DNA from: Homalodisca vitripennis
Lineage: Eukaryota > Arthropoda > Insecta > Hemiptera > Cicadellidae
NCBI RefSeq assembly: GCF_021130785.1
Contig: NW_025777445.1
Location: 1 to 64,000 of the forward strand
Length of the DNA: 64,000 nt
Reading direction: 5' to 3'
The notes beneath the pieces were generated by a model. The model ran no database searches. It had not been told where the DNA came from and saw nothing but the letters and a program-made list of their open reading frames with translations. Position 1 is the first letter of the stretch, and each line of letters starts with the position of its first letter. The position numbers were made by a program, and so were the translations under genes. This document shows positions 12,421 to 24,275 of the stretch, piece after piece.

Positions 12421-12811
12421 GTACTGAGCACACAAGTAAGGTATATTAAAATGTGATATATTTACTCAAATATCGCAACTTATTTGAAAATAGAAGACTG
12501 TATAATGTGAATGAATATTAATTTCTGCATACACAAGAATGAATTCTCAGATGAGGGAGACTCGTCTCTAAGAAGCAGAATCAGAAATAAGACGGATTAA
12601 ATTCTTTTATTTACAGTTCGTAATACATTTCAATGTACGCTTTTATGAAAATATTTTGAAATTTTACTTCTCCAGACGTACTGCGTAGTAAATCTGTTAA
12701 TTAACATTGCCCGAATAGACAGTCAGGCAGACAAATATACTAAGAAGCTTTTACATAACCCCACTCAGACTAAAGAAAACCTGAGACACCATTCTAAGTG
12801 ATAGGTTTAAA

Positions 12812-12832
12812 TGATGGATAGATGGATGGATG
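12812..12832 (+). repeat. Short GATG/GATA microsatellite
   Basis: A run of about five tetranucleotides of GATG or GATA type. Too short to be informative by itself. Confidence 0.6.
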
Positions 12833-13537
12833 CATCATCAAAAAACGCACTATTTTCTATGTAAAAGAATAGTTTTATCTAGCACTTAAAATCTATGTAT
12901 GTCATTTTTTTAAGAATCGTGATTCTTAATGAATCATTTTATAAGTTGCTCACTAATTCACGAGATTCTTCAAAGTTTACGTGATTAGACGTCAATTAAT
13001 AGTTGTCTGGATTTCTTTAGTTTAACAAAGAAAGTTTTAAAATGTATTTAATTATGTTTAAGTACAACATTTAAGTACAAAAATGGACAATTTACAATTC
13101 ATGAAATGAATGTTGCTTTGTTGTGTTTTGCAATATTAACTGCAAAATTGAGCCCTTTAGAGGATCCAATTATATGATTTACGTTTTTTCCATTTTTACT
13201 GATCATGGAGTTATATTCAAAACATGTAACTATTGACAAAAATTTAAATCTCCCCATTCACCAACGTTTCAAATAATTTATTGTTTACTAAATAACCTAT
13301 CAATGTAGTAACTTGTGTTTCCTAAATAACTGTAAAATTGCAGTTCAAATCCACTGTAATATAGACTACTGAAATTAGATATATAAGAACAAAAACTTGG
13401 ATAAATACTCCGTTGGTTCTTTTAGTTGCAGATATACTAGTCATAAAATGACATCGAACAGTGTCTCTATACTGTATCAAAAAAGTTATAATGCTGTAGA
13501 TGGAGCTTATATTGATCACTGTTAAATTAAATTTAAA

Positions 13538-13584
13538 ACATAAAACCAATATTTAATACATTTTATTAAATATTGGTTTTATGT
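13538..13584. repeat. Perfect inverted repeat, 21-bp arms, 5-bp loop
   Basis: ACATAAAACCAATATTTAAT plus one further A forms the left arm (13538-13558). Its exact reverse complement is at 13564-13584, with CATTT between them. A third near-identical arm in plus orientation lies at 13620-13640. The corresponding place in the 32387-32640 copy lacks this sequence. Confidence 0.85.
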
Positions 13585-14523
13585 CAAGATATCGAAAGGC
13601 CTCACAAAACAATAAAATGTATTAAATATTGGTTTTACGTTTTTAATGTAATTGAAAAAAGTTATAGTTAATATTTACACACTAATGTAAGACGAGTAAC
13701 GAAACATATCTCTCCCTATGCTATGTATGCGATTGGGTAATCAGATAACAAGAAACGTTTATTGCCCGCATAGACATGACGTAAAAAGAGCAAGTGAAAG
13801 TAAAAACTCAAATGAAAAAACAGATGAATAATAAATAAGTATTTATCGATAAAATCATGGTATTGTGTATAAAATTCGTTGAACTCACCCCAAGATGAGT
13901 TGTAGAAGCAGGAACAGGAAGAATTGCGATGGCCAAAAGCTTGATAAAGACAAGGACATTTTTCTATGTAATTTTAAAAGTCCTTAACCACGCAGGACGA
14001 GGAAAATCTACACCGGAAGTACGAAGACAAAGATCAAGATCATGGCAAGCATTTAAAGATGAGTTACTATAATTATTTAGAAACCAAAGATGTTTCTATA
14101 GATATTCTTCTTACCATAAGGAGTTTACATTGTACTTTTAGCGATTATTATTCACAGCAAAAATTCTATCACGCTTTTACATTTAACATGATTTAATCTT
14201 CTTTAAATTGCAGAAGTCTATAAATTGCACAAATTCACACTATATTGCAAATATAATTTTCTCTAAATTACCAGACTGCCTTAAGGTACCAAGTGTTTAC
14301 AAACCCAACACTTATATTAAAAGAATGCAATCTTTCGGTCACTAAAGGAGAATTCGAATACTTTATAACTATGTATATTAGCTTAATTGTTGACCCTGTA
14401 TTCATCAGGATAATTGACAGTGGGTTGGCGCATGATAGTATTATGATTTTGGAACTTTGTAGAATTGTGTGTTGAGGGAGAGTGTCTTTTGTTGGTAGTA
14501 AAGGTAGTGATTGGAAGGGGGCG

Positions 14524-14525
<2 letters not shown>

Positions 14526-14600
<75 letters not shown>
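14526..14600 (+). repeat. GA dinucleotide microsatellite
   Basis: About 37 GA repeats with a single GG interruption at about 14560. Frames across it translate as Arg-Glu or Ser-Leu repeats and should not be called as genes. Confidence 0.97.
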
Positions 14601-14604
<4 letters not shown>

Positions 14605-15430
14605 GTTCTTTGTGTGGTGTGAGTGTATAAGTGTGAGAGGTTCCAAGTCTCCTAATAAACTGTTATCGATATAATCTTTTTGTTTGGGGTAAGTTAAGTT
14701 CATATTTTTTATTATTTAGAAATCATTCATCATCACATAATCATTTCTGTTATTATTAGCTATAATAAAGCATTAGATTTCTTGTAGTTATGATTTATTT
14801 GCTTTTTATTTTTTCTTATATCATGGGCATATATACATTGCATTATTAAATATGTATAATAAACATTTTATATAATTATACTATATATTAGTATAATACT
14901 CATGCTGTTGATCGAAGCACAATCTCCACACACATGCTACGCACATGTGGAGATCATTTCTTGTTTTTGTATATATGTTGTGATCAGTGTTTCGATGACG
15001 AAATAAATATTAAATCATTTCATTTTAAGAAAGTTTATAATCAGGTTATTTCTTGATTGGAGAAGACCATCATCATAATAAAACATTAACGCCAGTACGT
15101 GTTTAAGAGAACAAGTAAAAACACGTGATTTAGGGTTTTAATCGTTTCAGTACTCTAATTGTACAGATTGAATCAGTTAACATTGTCTTTATTTAAAAAG
15201 TATAAATGTTGTGAGATCCGTTTACAAATATTTACAATAACTTTATAGATTACTAAGAGAATTATTTACTTGATTATGTCTGAGAGACATCTTTCAGGCA
15301 CTTCGAAGTAGCGTAAACATTAGAAATAAGTTGAAATTAGAGAATGCTAGCTGACAGGATTAAAATTCATAAGTTATTGCTTTATATAGTTTATACTCAA
15401 TAATTTCCATAAAAGGAAAATACATTAAAA

Positions 15431-16599
15431 GTTCAAGTAATTTAGTTATAGAAATCTTACCCTGAAAAAAAAAAATATTTTCTTTCAAAAACAATTTGAA
15501 TTCTCTTTCATGCAGAACTATAAATTGTTTAAATTATATTGTGGAAAAAAAGCTAGGAATTTTTTTGATGTAGCTTATGTTTATTGTATTAGAGTTGAAC
15601 ATTTTAAAATGGATGACTGTGACTATTTCGTGTTAAAATATAATTAATTAAGCAAATGGGCAAAATAATAATTTACGAAGAAACTTATGTCTATTTTGAG
15701 TGCAATGTAAGCTAATCAATTTATTATCTATAAAAAATTAGGCTAAAATATGAATGTATTTATACTGTTACCCTCATAAATTAGATAATTAAACTCTTTA
15801 TTATAGACTGAAAATTATACTTCATATTTTAAAATGCAGATTTTTTGGAAATATATATAATCTGTCATCTCTGATTATGATTGCATGTGCAGTCGAAAAA
15901 ATTCCTTTGTTGATGCTGGGCTGTGTAGAACTAATTAATTGATACAAACCCTTAGTGCATACTCAGCTGTCTGACTTGGACTAGTTGGGAACCTCGAATG
16001 ATCAGGGTCAGAGTAAAATATAAAAATAAGTATACTAGAGCGTTTTACAATGAATAATTTAAATGTTTAAATCTTTGTAGGCTACATTTTATAAAAACTA
16101 TATAAACTGAATTATTTGATAAGATCCGTAAACAATAATTGGCTAAAATAGCTAATTTAATTTTTACATCTCGATGGCCGACGGTCGGATGTCAATGTTT
16201 CTAATGAAACAATTATCTTTGTTAAACATAAAACTTAATATGTTTTTACTTCCGTTCATCTCTTTTATTACGACCCGCATCAAAGCTCGTTTTGGCTTAC
16301 ATTCAGTTTAATTTTGGGAAGAATAATTACAATTTCTCGAATGTCAAGGCTGTTTGTTTAATTTTAGATGCATGACCACTAGACTAGAAAAGAAATAGAA
16401 AGAATTCTTGTGTTTATTGTTTTATAAATTATAAAAGAACGTCACTTGCGTGGAAATACATTCCCACAACTTTATTAAAATAATTCTACTGATATGTTCC
16501 AAACAGAAATATACAACGAAATTAAACTATATATATGAAAACAAGAAAAGAAAGGTCAATAATTAATGTATTGTATTGTTCAGTATTTTATTCAAAAGT
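15431..16599. other. AT-rich spacer, no gene
   Basis: The sequence is AT-rich and stops occur in all frames. A slightly GC-richer patch at 15890-16010 (GATGCTGGGCTGTGTAG, GACTTGGACTAGTTGGGAAC) was not identified. Confidence 0.45.
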
Positions 16600-16770
16600 C
16601 ACTCGAATCACAACATCTCGGAGAACCACCGAACAAGAAACACAATGTGAGGCTCAGAAGGAGGACCAGGAGGTCCCCAGGACCTAGAGTGAGTTATTTT
16701 TTTTTTTAGATCATAGTTTCTGCTCTTGACTGTCTCTTGACATCCAAAGAACGTAGTTTACATCCTAGTT
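16600..16770 (+). repeat. Family F core, copy 4
   Basis: The order is GGAGAACCACCGAACAAGAA, CACAATGTGA, GAGGACCAGGAGGTCC (b, about 16661), GAGTTATTTTTT, a TCATAGTTTCTGCTC stretch, then AACGTAGTTTACATCCTAG (c). Same strand and order as the other cores. Confidence 0.6.
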
Positions 16771-17585
16771 TCATAGAAAATTAATCACAACATAAATTAC
16801 TACAACAGTGCATGCGTAAGTGGTTAAAAATAAATAATATTAAAGCATAATAAAATGATTAAAAATAAACAGAAATTTAATTTTTATTGATTTTTTATGA
16901 CTTTTATATCTTGCATTAGAATGATTACTATATGAAATAAAACCCACTGGTATGTTCTCCGTAAAGCAATAGTACGTTTATTAAATTAAATCTATTACTA
17001 TCTAGTTCTATTAAATATTAAATTTGCGTTTGGGCTGTTTTATATATTTCTGTACTCGAAACGAAAATGTATAACCGGCTTAATGTTTTCATTCAAAGAT
17101 TTAGAATGACTTTATGAATTTTAGATCTGGTTTATACCGGCAATACAAGCATATAATTGTTTAAGAAAACCATTTTCCTACTTATGAGTTGTTAGTCATA
17201 AGTTGCCTAAATATTTCCGGTATTTTGTAGTTTGCTATATATTAACAGTGAGTTAAAATTAGTGTATATTAACTGACTGGCATTATAAACACGTAATCCT
17301 AACTATGTTTAAATGCCTTAAAGCAATAATTCATATTACTGTGAACAGTTTAGCAAACAATTAATCAGTTATCCCATATTTTTTGTTATAACTCTTTCTA
17401 CACGTAATAAAAATCAGGTAATCCAGTTAGCAATTCCGTACTGGACGCCATTGCTATTTTAAGATACTTAAATCTTTCGTTTGAATTACATTGTAATTTA
17501 TTTTTCATGACAAGTAATTTGCATTATACAACAGTATTATGCAATGTCACAATATTAATTATATCATATTAATGCAAAAGGTGTA
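16771..17585. other. AT-rich spacer, no gene
   Basis: No coding region is recognised. Weak d-module resemblance lies near 17050 (TTTCTGTACTCGAAACG). Otherwise featureless. Confidence 0.4.
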
Positions 17586-17589
17586 CTTG

Positions 17590-17755
17590 CACATCTATTG
17601 GGCACATGCTGCAGGAAGAATTACCAGAATGTGCCTAGTAGACACCTTCTACCGTAGCTCAGTAATTCTGTATCAGCTTATCAACTCCAGGGCTCGAGTT
17701 CGAGTGCTTGTTCGCGCACGCTGTTTTCGCATAGCAACAATAATCTTAACCTAGT
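17590..17755 (+). repeat. tRNA-derived SINE copy 2, best-kept promoter
   Basis: The head is ATCTATTGGGCACATGCTG, with a perfect 7-bp stem GGCACAT/ATGTGCC. The tRNA-like part has a good polymerase III A box, TAGCTCAGTAAT (17655-17666), and a B box, GTTCGAGTGC (17698-17707), 43 bp downstream, which is a normal spacing. The end is AACAATAATCTTAACC. There is no poly-A tail. The open frame at 17539-17754 is incidental. Confidence 0.7.
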
Positions 17756-17984
17756 CTGAAGTATAATCATTCATAAAAAACTTCTTCTTTAGTATTTGAA
17801 TTTAAATAGGGGTTTCAATAAAAATTAGAAATCGCTGCAGAAATTTACTTTTTGTTGAATTTCTTCGATATTTTTATAGTTCAGGAATTATAACGGTTCA
17901 GATAATTGAATCAATCAACATTTAAGACCTGTTACGTTTAGGCTGAAGGCTACTAAAATTATTGCTTTACAAAATCTGAATACA

Positions 17985-18490
17985 TATGTTACGAGATATC
18001 TCTCATAATAAATGGAATTTTATATAAAAACAATCTGAAAGTCACAGCAGTTTTAAGCATGTATATTTAGAGAGCCGAAGATAAATTGTGTTCCTAAGAT
18101 CTTGTTTTACCAAGAAAGTGTTGTTTAGTTTCTCTGAAGATGTTTAGTCATTTCCCTTGAAAAACTATAAAGGATTCATATAATGTATCTGCTAGCTCTA
18201 ATACAGTAATATTTATGTATAAATTTACTTTCCCCAGAGAGTTTCCTTCTAATTGGTTTATACCATCCGGTTGAACTCACACTGGGTACAGGACAAACCG
18301 ATCTGTGCTACATTATGGATGTCCAGGAGCGGCACATCACTAACCGCAAATTTCAAAATTCTGGGGCGCTAGTGTTCGTTCCCAAAGAGCCAATGGATCT
18401 TGCCAACCTAGACAAGGGTGTGCCACCCATTACCTGCTTTGAATGGAGAGGCTGGCTCAGAGCTGGCTTTCCCTTCTCACGCTGACACCT
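17985..18490 (+). mobile_element. Partial foldback element plus shared flank
   Basis: Positions 17985-18222 match 2480-2728, including AAATTGTGTTCCTAAGATCT. Positions 18222-18350 match the left arm of the foldback element (GGTTGAACTCACACTGGGTA, then TGGATGTCCAGGAGCGGCAC). Positions 18350-18490 match the middle in reverse complement (GACAAGGGTGTGCCACCCAT). The right arm is missing. Confidence 0.6.
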
Positions 18491-19774
18491 CTAGGGGCTT
18501 GATACATTTCACAAAATTTAGTCTCTTGAATGGTGAGGCACTTATGGAAATCAGGTTTTTGTCAAGGTCTGAAATTAATTATAAAGTTCGGAAATAGACT
18601 TTTTATTGAAATATGCTTCTCGGCCTACTTATGCATGCCTATATATCTTCTTTAACGAGAAACTTCGGTAAATTAGTTTTTAAACCAGAGCCAGAATATG
18701 TTTTAAACCAGACATTTCAAGTTCTGGAATTCTAGGTTTGTAGAAGTCGCATACAAGTATCATCTTACTAGCACGTAACATAAAACATTATTTTAACTCA
18801 TAGTTGTTAAATGTTTGGTGACAACCGTATCAACAACAGATTCTTCATTAAATAACTATCCGTACGTTAACATATTTTTAACTTGCATAAAAGTGAAAAT
18901 TATAAATACTTAATCCTAATGTGAGTTAGCTTATAAACATGTTTTAAATGATAGACTAATTTAACGTTTTAACATCCGTATAAACATAAAGTAAATAATT
19001 TTTTTATTCTTTTAATATGAATAGAAAGTTATTTGCACTATAAAAGTTTAACCTGATATATGTGCACTTTACTATCAATCTATAAGTTTCAGAATCGTGA
19101 TGTACAGTTTGTGAATAAATTTTGGAATATTCTTTGTTAAATGTTTATAATATTTTATAGCTATTATATGTATTATGTAGTTCTGTTGTAATAATTAGTA
19201 TTTAGTTTTTATTAAGTGCATGTTTTAGAGTAAGGGTGCATGGAATGGACACACAACAAGAATGTTGTAGTTCCAGACTTATACGTGTCAACGCTTTGGC
19301 TTTTTAATATTTTATTTACCTATATAGTAATTATGAATTGATTTGGTCATTTACGTGAAGAAGAGATCAGATTGTAGATTTTGAATGTATGTAGATTCAT
19401 TTAAATGTGTCACTGAGCGATGGAAAATGTCCGGAATAATCCTGTTTCCTTCAAAAATGTTACTTGTAATTCGTTAAGTAACGTTAGGAATAATTATTAG
19501 GGGACATTTAAAAGTGCATTGTATGGCAGACTACTTGAATCTGATATGATGTTATGTAGGTGTTGTAGATGTAGCTGTGTAGTAAAATGCCATGTCAAAC
19601 GTGCCTGTGGGTAGGATCTCGAAACAAGCATGATATAAATATGTTTATTGATGTATTTGTAACTAGAGAATGTATGAATATGTTGTACGGGAATTTTGCT
19701 GCCTTTCAATAATAGACGTAGCGTAAGAAATGCCTGCATAGTTAAAAATTAAAATAAAATAAGGAAAACAGCTG
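18491..19774. other. AT-rich spacer, no gene
   Basis: No repeats or proteins are recognised. The minus-strand frames at 19497-19848 have no recognisable motif and overlap the F core, so I do not call them. Confidence 0.45.
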
Positions 19775-20060
19775 AAACATACCCAACAGTACAATATGTA
19801 CAAATTACGTACACACATAGAAACAAACAAAAAACAGGTTTTGTTCATTCTTTTTTCTATAGCTCAGTTTAAGTTGAAAATTGTTCTATGTCGAACACGT
19901 CCGGGAAAATCCTCCAGGATACATTATGGCTAGGACCAGGACCAGAACTTCCAGATAAGTTATTTTTTATTTTCTTAGAAATCACAGCATCTGCTCCTCG
20001 ATCTCTCACTACCAAAGCAGTTTACACATCCTAGTTTTAATGACAACCAGAACAGTTGCA
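19775..20060 (+). repeat. Family F core, copy 5
   Basis: The order is ACAGCTGAAACATACCCAAC (also at about 56798 and, degenerate, 27270), GGACCAGGACCAG (b, about 19933), GATAAGTTATTTTTTATTTT, AGAAATCACAGCATCTGCTC, then AAAGCAGTTTACACATCCTA (c). It leads directly into the paralogous block that matches 1-2045. Confidence 0.65.
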
Positions 20061-20639
20061 TTGACAACACTATTACTAAATAACAACATTGAAATACGTG
20101 TTAATCATTTCATTAAGTTGATATCTAGATTTAATAAGGTTGTCATAGCTTTGTTTAAGAACTGCAAATGTTGTGTTTTAGGCTATTTATAATCTGCTCT
20201 GTACCCGAAGAATACAGGGAGAATCGTTTTGTAATATAAGATAAACAAAATTTTGACGCATGGTGAAATTGGACCTGTTTTTAGATATTTGATGAAAAAT
20301 CAATACGTATATAAGAGAAGTTTCTTACTTAAGTCAAACCGCCTTCTTTCTGACGTATGTTCATGGAATAAATATTGAAATTTAAGTACAATAAGTGTAT
20401 GCTAGCTGAATAATAATATCAGTGATCGACTATATCATGTTACACAGTTTCAATTACATATTTCAAAAAGCAGTATAGGGTAGTTTTCAAAACAAAAATA
20501 TACTATAACTTTTAACTTTATGAATAATTTACTGAATCCTACACAAGAATTCTCTCCTGTCGAGGGTTTAATCACTCACTTTCTTAATGGACTCCACTAT
20601 AGCTTTCATAAATAAAATATTTACGCATTACATTTACTA

Positions 20640-20830
20640 TAATACCTGCAACTTCTCATCTATTGGGTACACGCTAAATAAATATTACTAGAATGTGCCT
20701 GGTAGACATATTCTACTGTCTTTGTAGGTATGTGTTTACCGACTCAGCTATACGACGCCGCGACGTAAAGGGTCAGAGTTTGAGTTTCGAATCGGACGCG
20801 CTATTCCCTAACAATAATCTTAATATACAC
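20640..20830 (+). repeat. tRNA-derived SINE copy 3
   Basis: It matches copy 1 nearly base for base (CTCATCTATTGGGTACACG, GAATGTGCCTGGTAGACAT, AATCTTAATATACACGGG). The B-box region reads GAGTTTGAGTTTCGAATCGG, closer to GGTTCGAATCC than in copy 1. It was carried by the block duplication. Confidence 0.55.
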
Positions 20831-21640
20831 GGGTGCTATTTATGAATGAAAATGTCAATATTCTGAGTTAACCGCGTTTATAAATAAACTAGTGAAGTAT
20901 TTGTATAGTAATTATATTTTCATATTGTAATTAAATGTTGACGTAATTTCAATAGTATACCGTATTGTAGACTACTTGATTTAAATATTCCAAATAAAAT
21001 AAATTAATTGAAGTGGTTTCTTAATACAAAGAGACAATGCATTTACTGAAAGACTTTTACGTCCTGTGCAGATGCCTCTTTAACCAAAAAATCAAGTATA
21101 TAACAGCTTATTTTTAAAAACTTCTCTAATATGTTTATAGTGATACTGAGCAAAATACCTTCTATATTTGAATATAAAACATAATTTGTTGACGTAACTT
21201 GCGCAGCAAAAATAAAATCATAATTCCTTAAAGTACAAGAGAGTAATCAAAGTCAGCTATGCAAATAATATGGAAAGTTAATTAATCTAGTGTGACTACA
21301 CTATTAGTGTTATGGTAGTGGTTTGAACATTGCAGAATGGTTATAAAATTCGTTATAGCTTTCATTTCATTAGTCGTATACAGGAGTTATTAATTTAAAA
21401 GAAATCACAGTAAAATATTTGAAAAATCTGTGAAAGGTATTTTATCTTTAATTTCACAAACTTTTTTCAAATAATTCATTGTTTTAAATTAACTTACAAA
21501 AATAGTATTAGCCTTCCTCTATGGAATTAAATAATTGCAGTTTAAATCTACAGTGAAACAGTTTATATTTAGTTATAATGCGTTTAAAATTAACAGGGTT
21601 TTTATAATGAGGAAGATTATCTTGATCAACAAATGACTTT

Positions 21641-22160
21641 CGTATATTTTGTGAGCTAAAAAGAACTTGAGATTTAAGTTTATAAATCCTTTCAGTACTC
21701 TAAGTGTACAGAAAGAATCAGTTTACAATTATTTCCAACACATCGTCCAAGCTATATTATATCCGTTCATACATATCTGATAAAAAGTGTAAAGATTAAT
21801 TGAAGAATATTTTCGTATATTTTGCGATCTAAAAAAGAACGTGAGATTTATGTTTATAAATCCTCTCAGTACTCTAGGTGTACAGAAAGAATCAGTTCAC
21901 AATCATTTTCAACAGATCGTCAAGCTATATACTATTTTTTCATATATATCTCATAAAAAGTGTAAAGAATATTTGAAGGTTTATTTTCGTATATTTTGAG
22001 AACTAAAATTAGAACTTGAAACTTGTGTTTTTAAATCCTTTCAGTACTATAATTGTACAGAAAGAATCAGTTTACAATCAATTTGGACATATACACAAAG
22101 CTATATAATATCCATTCATAAATATCTGATAAATAGTGTAAATATTACTTGGAGAATTAT
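21641..22160 (+). repeat. Tandem triplication of a ~173-bp unit
   Basis: CGTATATTTTGTGAGCTAAA begins at 21641, its second copy at 21814 and its third at 21988, giving periods of 173 and 174 bp. Each unit includes the e-module (GTACTCTAAGTGTACAGAAAG) and the TTCATACATATCTGATAAAA stretch. Copies differ by substitutions and small indels. The partner block has a single unit at about 1630-1800. Confidence 0.85.
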
Positions 22161-22410
22161 TTACTTAAATATGTCTTAGAGATATCACTCAGGCATTTAA
22201 TAACAGTGCGATATTAAACATGATTTGAAATAAGTGAATGCTAGTTGACTTATTAATAAAATTCACATCTTGATAACAATATACATCTTCTTTACACTCA
22301 ATAAAATAATAACTATACTATACAGATTTGAGTAGAAATATGGTCTGTAATTGTTGATTTAACCAATTAGTTACTGAAACCATCGCCAGAGCTCTGAAGA
22401 TAACCTTCAT

Positions 22411-23190
22411 AGACATTCAGAATTAAATTTATATTCTTCTCTTTGTTTCCTGTCTTAGTCCAAACATTTTTTTTTCATATTGTGACACATCTTGCAGTTA
22501 ATAAACATTTGTTTTTTAAGCAGTACAGTTTTAATAAAAATTATTTATCTGGAAAAACTTCCTTTTTAAAATAAATTTAAAACATAACTGAGAGTAACTT
22601 TGTTCCTATTAGTTAAGAATAAAATAGATAATAATTCATTTATTTTAAAATATTAATCGGAACTGAACTACTCTATAGGTTATTACTTATTTTAAGAATT
22701 ACTTAATGTCAGATAACTACGTACAATGCTGCTAAATTACATAATAAACAGCATGTATTACTAAGTCCCTTATAGAGAGGTTGATGCTAAACTTCTAGTC
22801 GAAACGTTAAGAGCCTCTTTGGGCGTAGGAAGTTGCATGAACAAAATGAAATCGCTACCAATGACTTCATGGAAACAAAGCAGCATTATAAATTAAATTG
22901 GGAGATTTATATTTTAAGTTAAGAACTTTTATTAATCATACAAGAGGTGGAATTGTTTTTTTTTAGTTTTAAAAGCTTAACCGTGTTAAGATCAACAACT
23001 TTTTTATGTGTCGATATCTTTTTCCCCATTTAAGAAAATAATATATTTGATCTTAATTAAGATAATTGTGTATTCCTGAGAACATAGTATTAAAAACATT
23101 TCATAACTTAAAGGTAACTTCACGTTAAAAGAAACTCAACCCGGTTTGGTTACATTTGATTGTATAATATAACAACTCGCCCTAGGCCTC
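22411..23190. other. AT-rich spacer, no gene
   Basis: No coding sequence is recognised. Around 22800, CGAAACGTTAAGAGCCTCTT resembles GGAGACGTTAAAAGCCTCTT at 30098, so at least part is family F. Confidence 0.4.
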
Positions 23191-23194
23191 ATAG

Positions 23195-23462
23195 AGTGAC
23201 ACTTGGGAAGCAGTCAGGGTTAAGCTCCTACAGTGTAGGGAAAGGTTGAGGAGAAAATTCAATAAGGGACGTATTGCTAACACCTTCCAGGTGGGGGATC
23301 TTGTCTTTTGTAAGGCCCATCCGGTCAGTTCGGCCGTGGATAAACGGGCAGCCAAACTTTGCTATCGGTGGACAGGTCCCCACCGGATTCTTCGTTTTCT
23401 CTCCCCAGTTACTGCTGAGTTGGTTGATCCCGTATCGGGGAGGTTGTGGTTCTTCTACTTAA
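23195..23462 (+). pseudogene. Ty3/gypsy Pol C-terminal (integrase tail) fragment
   Basis: The frame, open from 23195, carries KLLQCRERLRRKFNKGR, then TFQVGDLVF, SSAVDKRAAKL, YRWTGPHRILRFLSPVTAEL and VDPVSGR. This is the chromodomain-like end of gypsy-type integrases (the usual pattern is NKGRRP, F.VGDLV, KL..RW.GPY.I). No LTR, reverse transcriptase or zinc-binding integrase N-terminus is visible nearby. The right end joins an F e-module at about 23462. Confidence 0.75.
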
Positions 23463-23785
23463 AAGTGCAGAAGAAAATCTACATAAATTTTCCATATACT
23501 GTCCAAATGATATAATATCATTTCATACATATGAGATAAAAAGTGTAATGATTACTTGGAAAATTATTTACTTATATATTTCAGAGCGATAATACTCGGA
23601 AATTTTATATAAGTGCAATATTGAAAATAATTTGAAATTAGTGAATTTTAGTTTACTTAGGAATGAAATTAATAACTTAATTTAATTGTCTACTCTCATA
23701 ACGATATTTTAGGAGGAATATGGTCTGTAATTGTTGATGTAACTAATTAGTTACTGAAACTATCACCATAGCTCTGATGTTACAC
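23463..23785 (+). repeat. Family F e-module and ACCAGAGCTCT tail
   Basis: AAAGTGCAGAAGAAAATCTA and CATACATATGAGATAAAAAG followed by TGTAATGATTACTTGG match the e-module seen at 1681 onward. It ends in ACTATCACCATAGCTCTG, where Helitron copy A begins. Confidence 0.6.
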
Positions 23786-24045
23786 CTAGCCTACTGCTAA
23801 AGTCAATCACGAGGGGGAGTTTTGTTTCGGAAGCCCCCTAGCCTATTCAGAGTCAATCACGAAGGGGAATTTTGTATGAGCAGGCCCCCTAGCCTACTGC
23901 CAGAGTCAATCACGAGGGGGAGTTTTTTTCGGTAGCCCCCTAGTCTACTGTCAGATTCAATCACGCGGGGGAATTTTGTATGAGCAGGCCCCCTAGCCTA
24001 CGGCCAGAGTCAATCACGACGGGAAGTTTTGGTTCGGCAGACCCC
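23786..24045. repeat. Five-unit ~52-bp hairpin minisatellite (Helitron A)
   Basis: Units start at about 23786, 23838, 23889, 23940 and 23993. Each begins CTAGYCTA and has a stem such as AGGGGG/CCCCCT around a variable loop. Two loop types alternate: one with TTTCGGTAG and one with TATGAGCAGG. The last unit is the same divergent type as in copy B. Confidence 0.9.
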
Positions 24046-24062
24046 CGAACTTACTGTCAGTG

Positions 24063-24275
24063 TCAATCTGGTTTACTGAAGAAGTTCACCATACACGATG
24101 TTCCTCGCGTAGCCAACTTCATCGAATACTCGATCAGGACGGACAAGGACCTCGATGTCTTCTGGGCGTCGAACTCTACTGAGCAGGACGTACAACTGGT
24201 CGAGGGTAAACAGTCAGTGGGAAGGTCGACTCCGAAAAGATCGATTGTCTGACCTTGACTCTTGTGACCGGTCAT
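24063..24275 (-). pseudogene. Frameshifted Helitron helicase C-terminus, copy A
   Basis: It begins MTGHKSQGQTIDLFGVDL, the SQGQT motif of PIF1-family (superfamily 1B) helicases as found in Helitron Rep/Hel proteins. A one-base loss relative to copy B (one A fewer in the GGTAAAACAG stretch near 24210) shifts the frame before the LSRV motif. The remaining residues are out of frame. Confidence 0.65.

Larger units (their letters stand above)
11131..13299. other. AT-rich region without genes
   Basis: No coding region is recognised. It holds a possible dispersed repeat at 12130-12420, a tiny GATG microsatellite at 12812-12832, and otherwise AT-rich sequence. Confidence 0.45.
13300..15430 (+). repeat. 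Family F unit with core copy 3 (double-core subtype)
   Basis: The unit carries the i-module (about 13320-13450), GGGTAATCAGATAACAAG (13735), CATGACGTAA, and a double core. The first half, GAAGCAGGAACAGG, is at about 13907 and ends in CCAAAAGCTTGATAAAG. The second, CGAAGACAAAGATCAAGATC, is at about 14021. Then follow TGAGTTACTATAATTATTTAG and an e-module near 15148. The same double-core layout occurs at 32820-33020, 45400-45560 and 61560-61750. It contains a young palindrome and a GA microsatellite, listed separately. The long open frames near 14383-14703 come from the microsatellite. Confidence 0.6.
20012..22410 (+). repeat. Long paralogous block, copy 2 (partner 1-2045)
   Basis: Same order and strand as 1-2045, with long stretches of high identity (for example AACTGCAAATGTTGTGTTTT and TTTTGACGCATGGTGAAATT). 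It holds SINE copy 3 and three tandem copies of a ~173-bp unit where the partner has one. The homology ends in the ACCATCGCCAGAGCTCTG block. No gene is present. Confidence 0.75.

Noticed and set aside
14383..14703. Open frames of 106 and 69 codons on both strands
   Set aside because: They run through the GA microsatellite and translate as Ser-Leu and Arg-Glu repeats.
15890..16010. Possible tRNA-like element
   Set aside because: No convincing A and B boxes with normal spacing and no second copy in the window.
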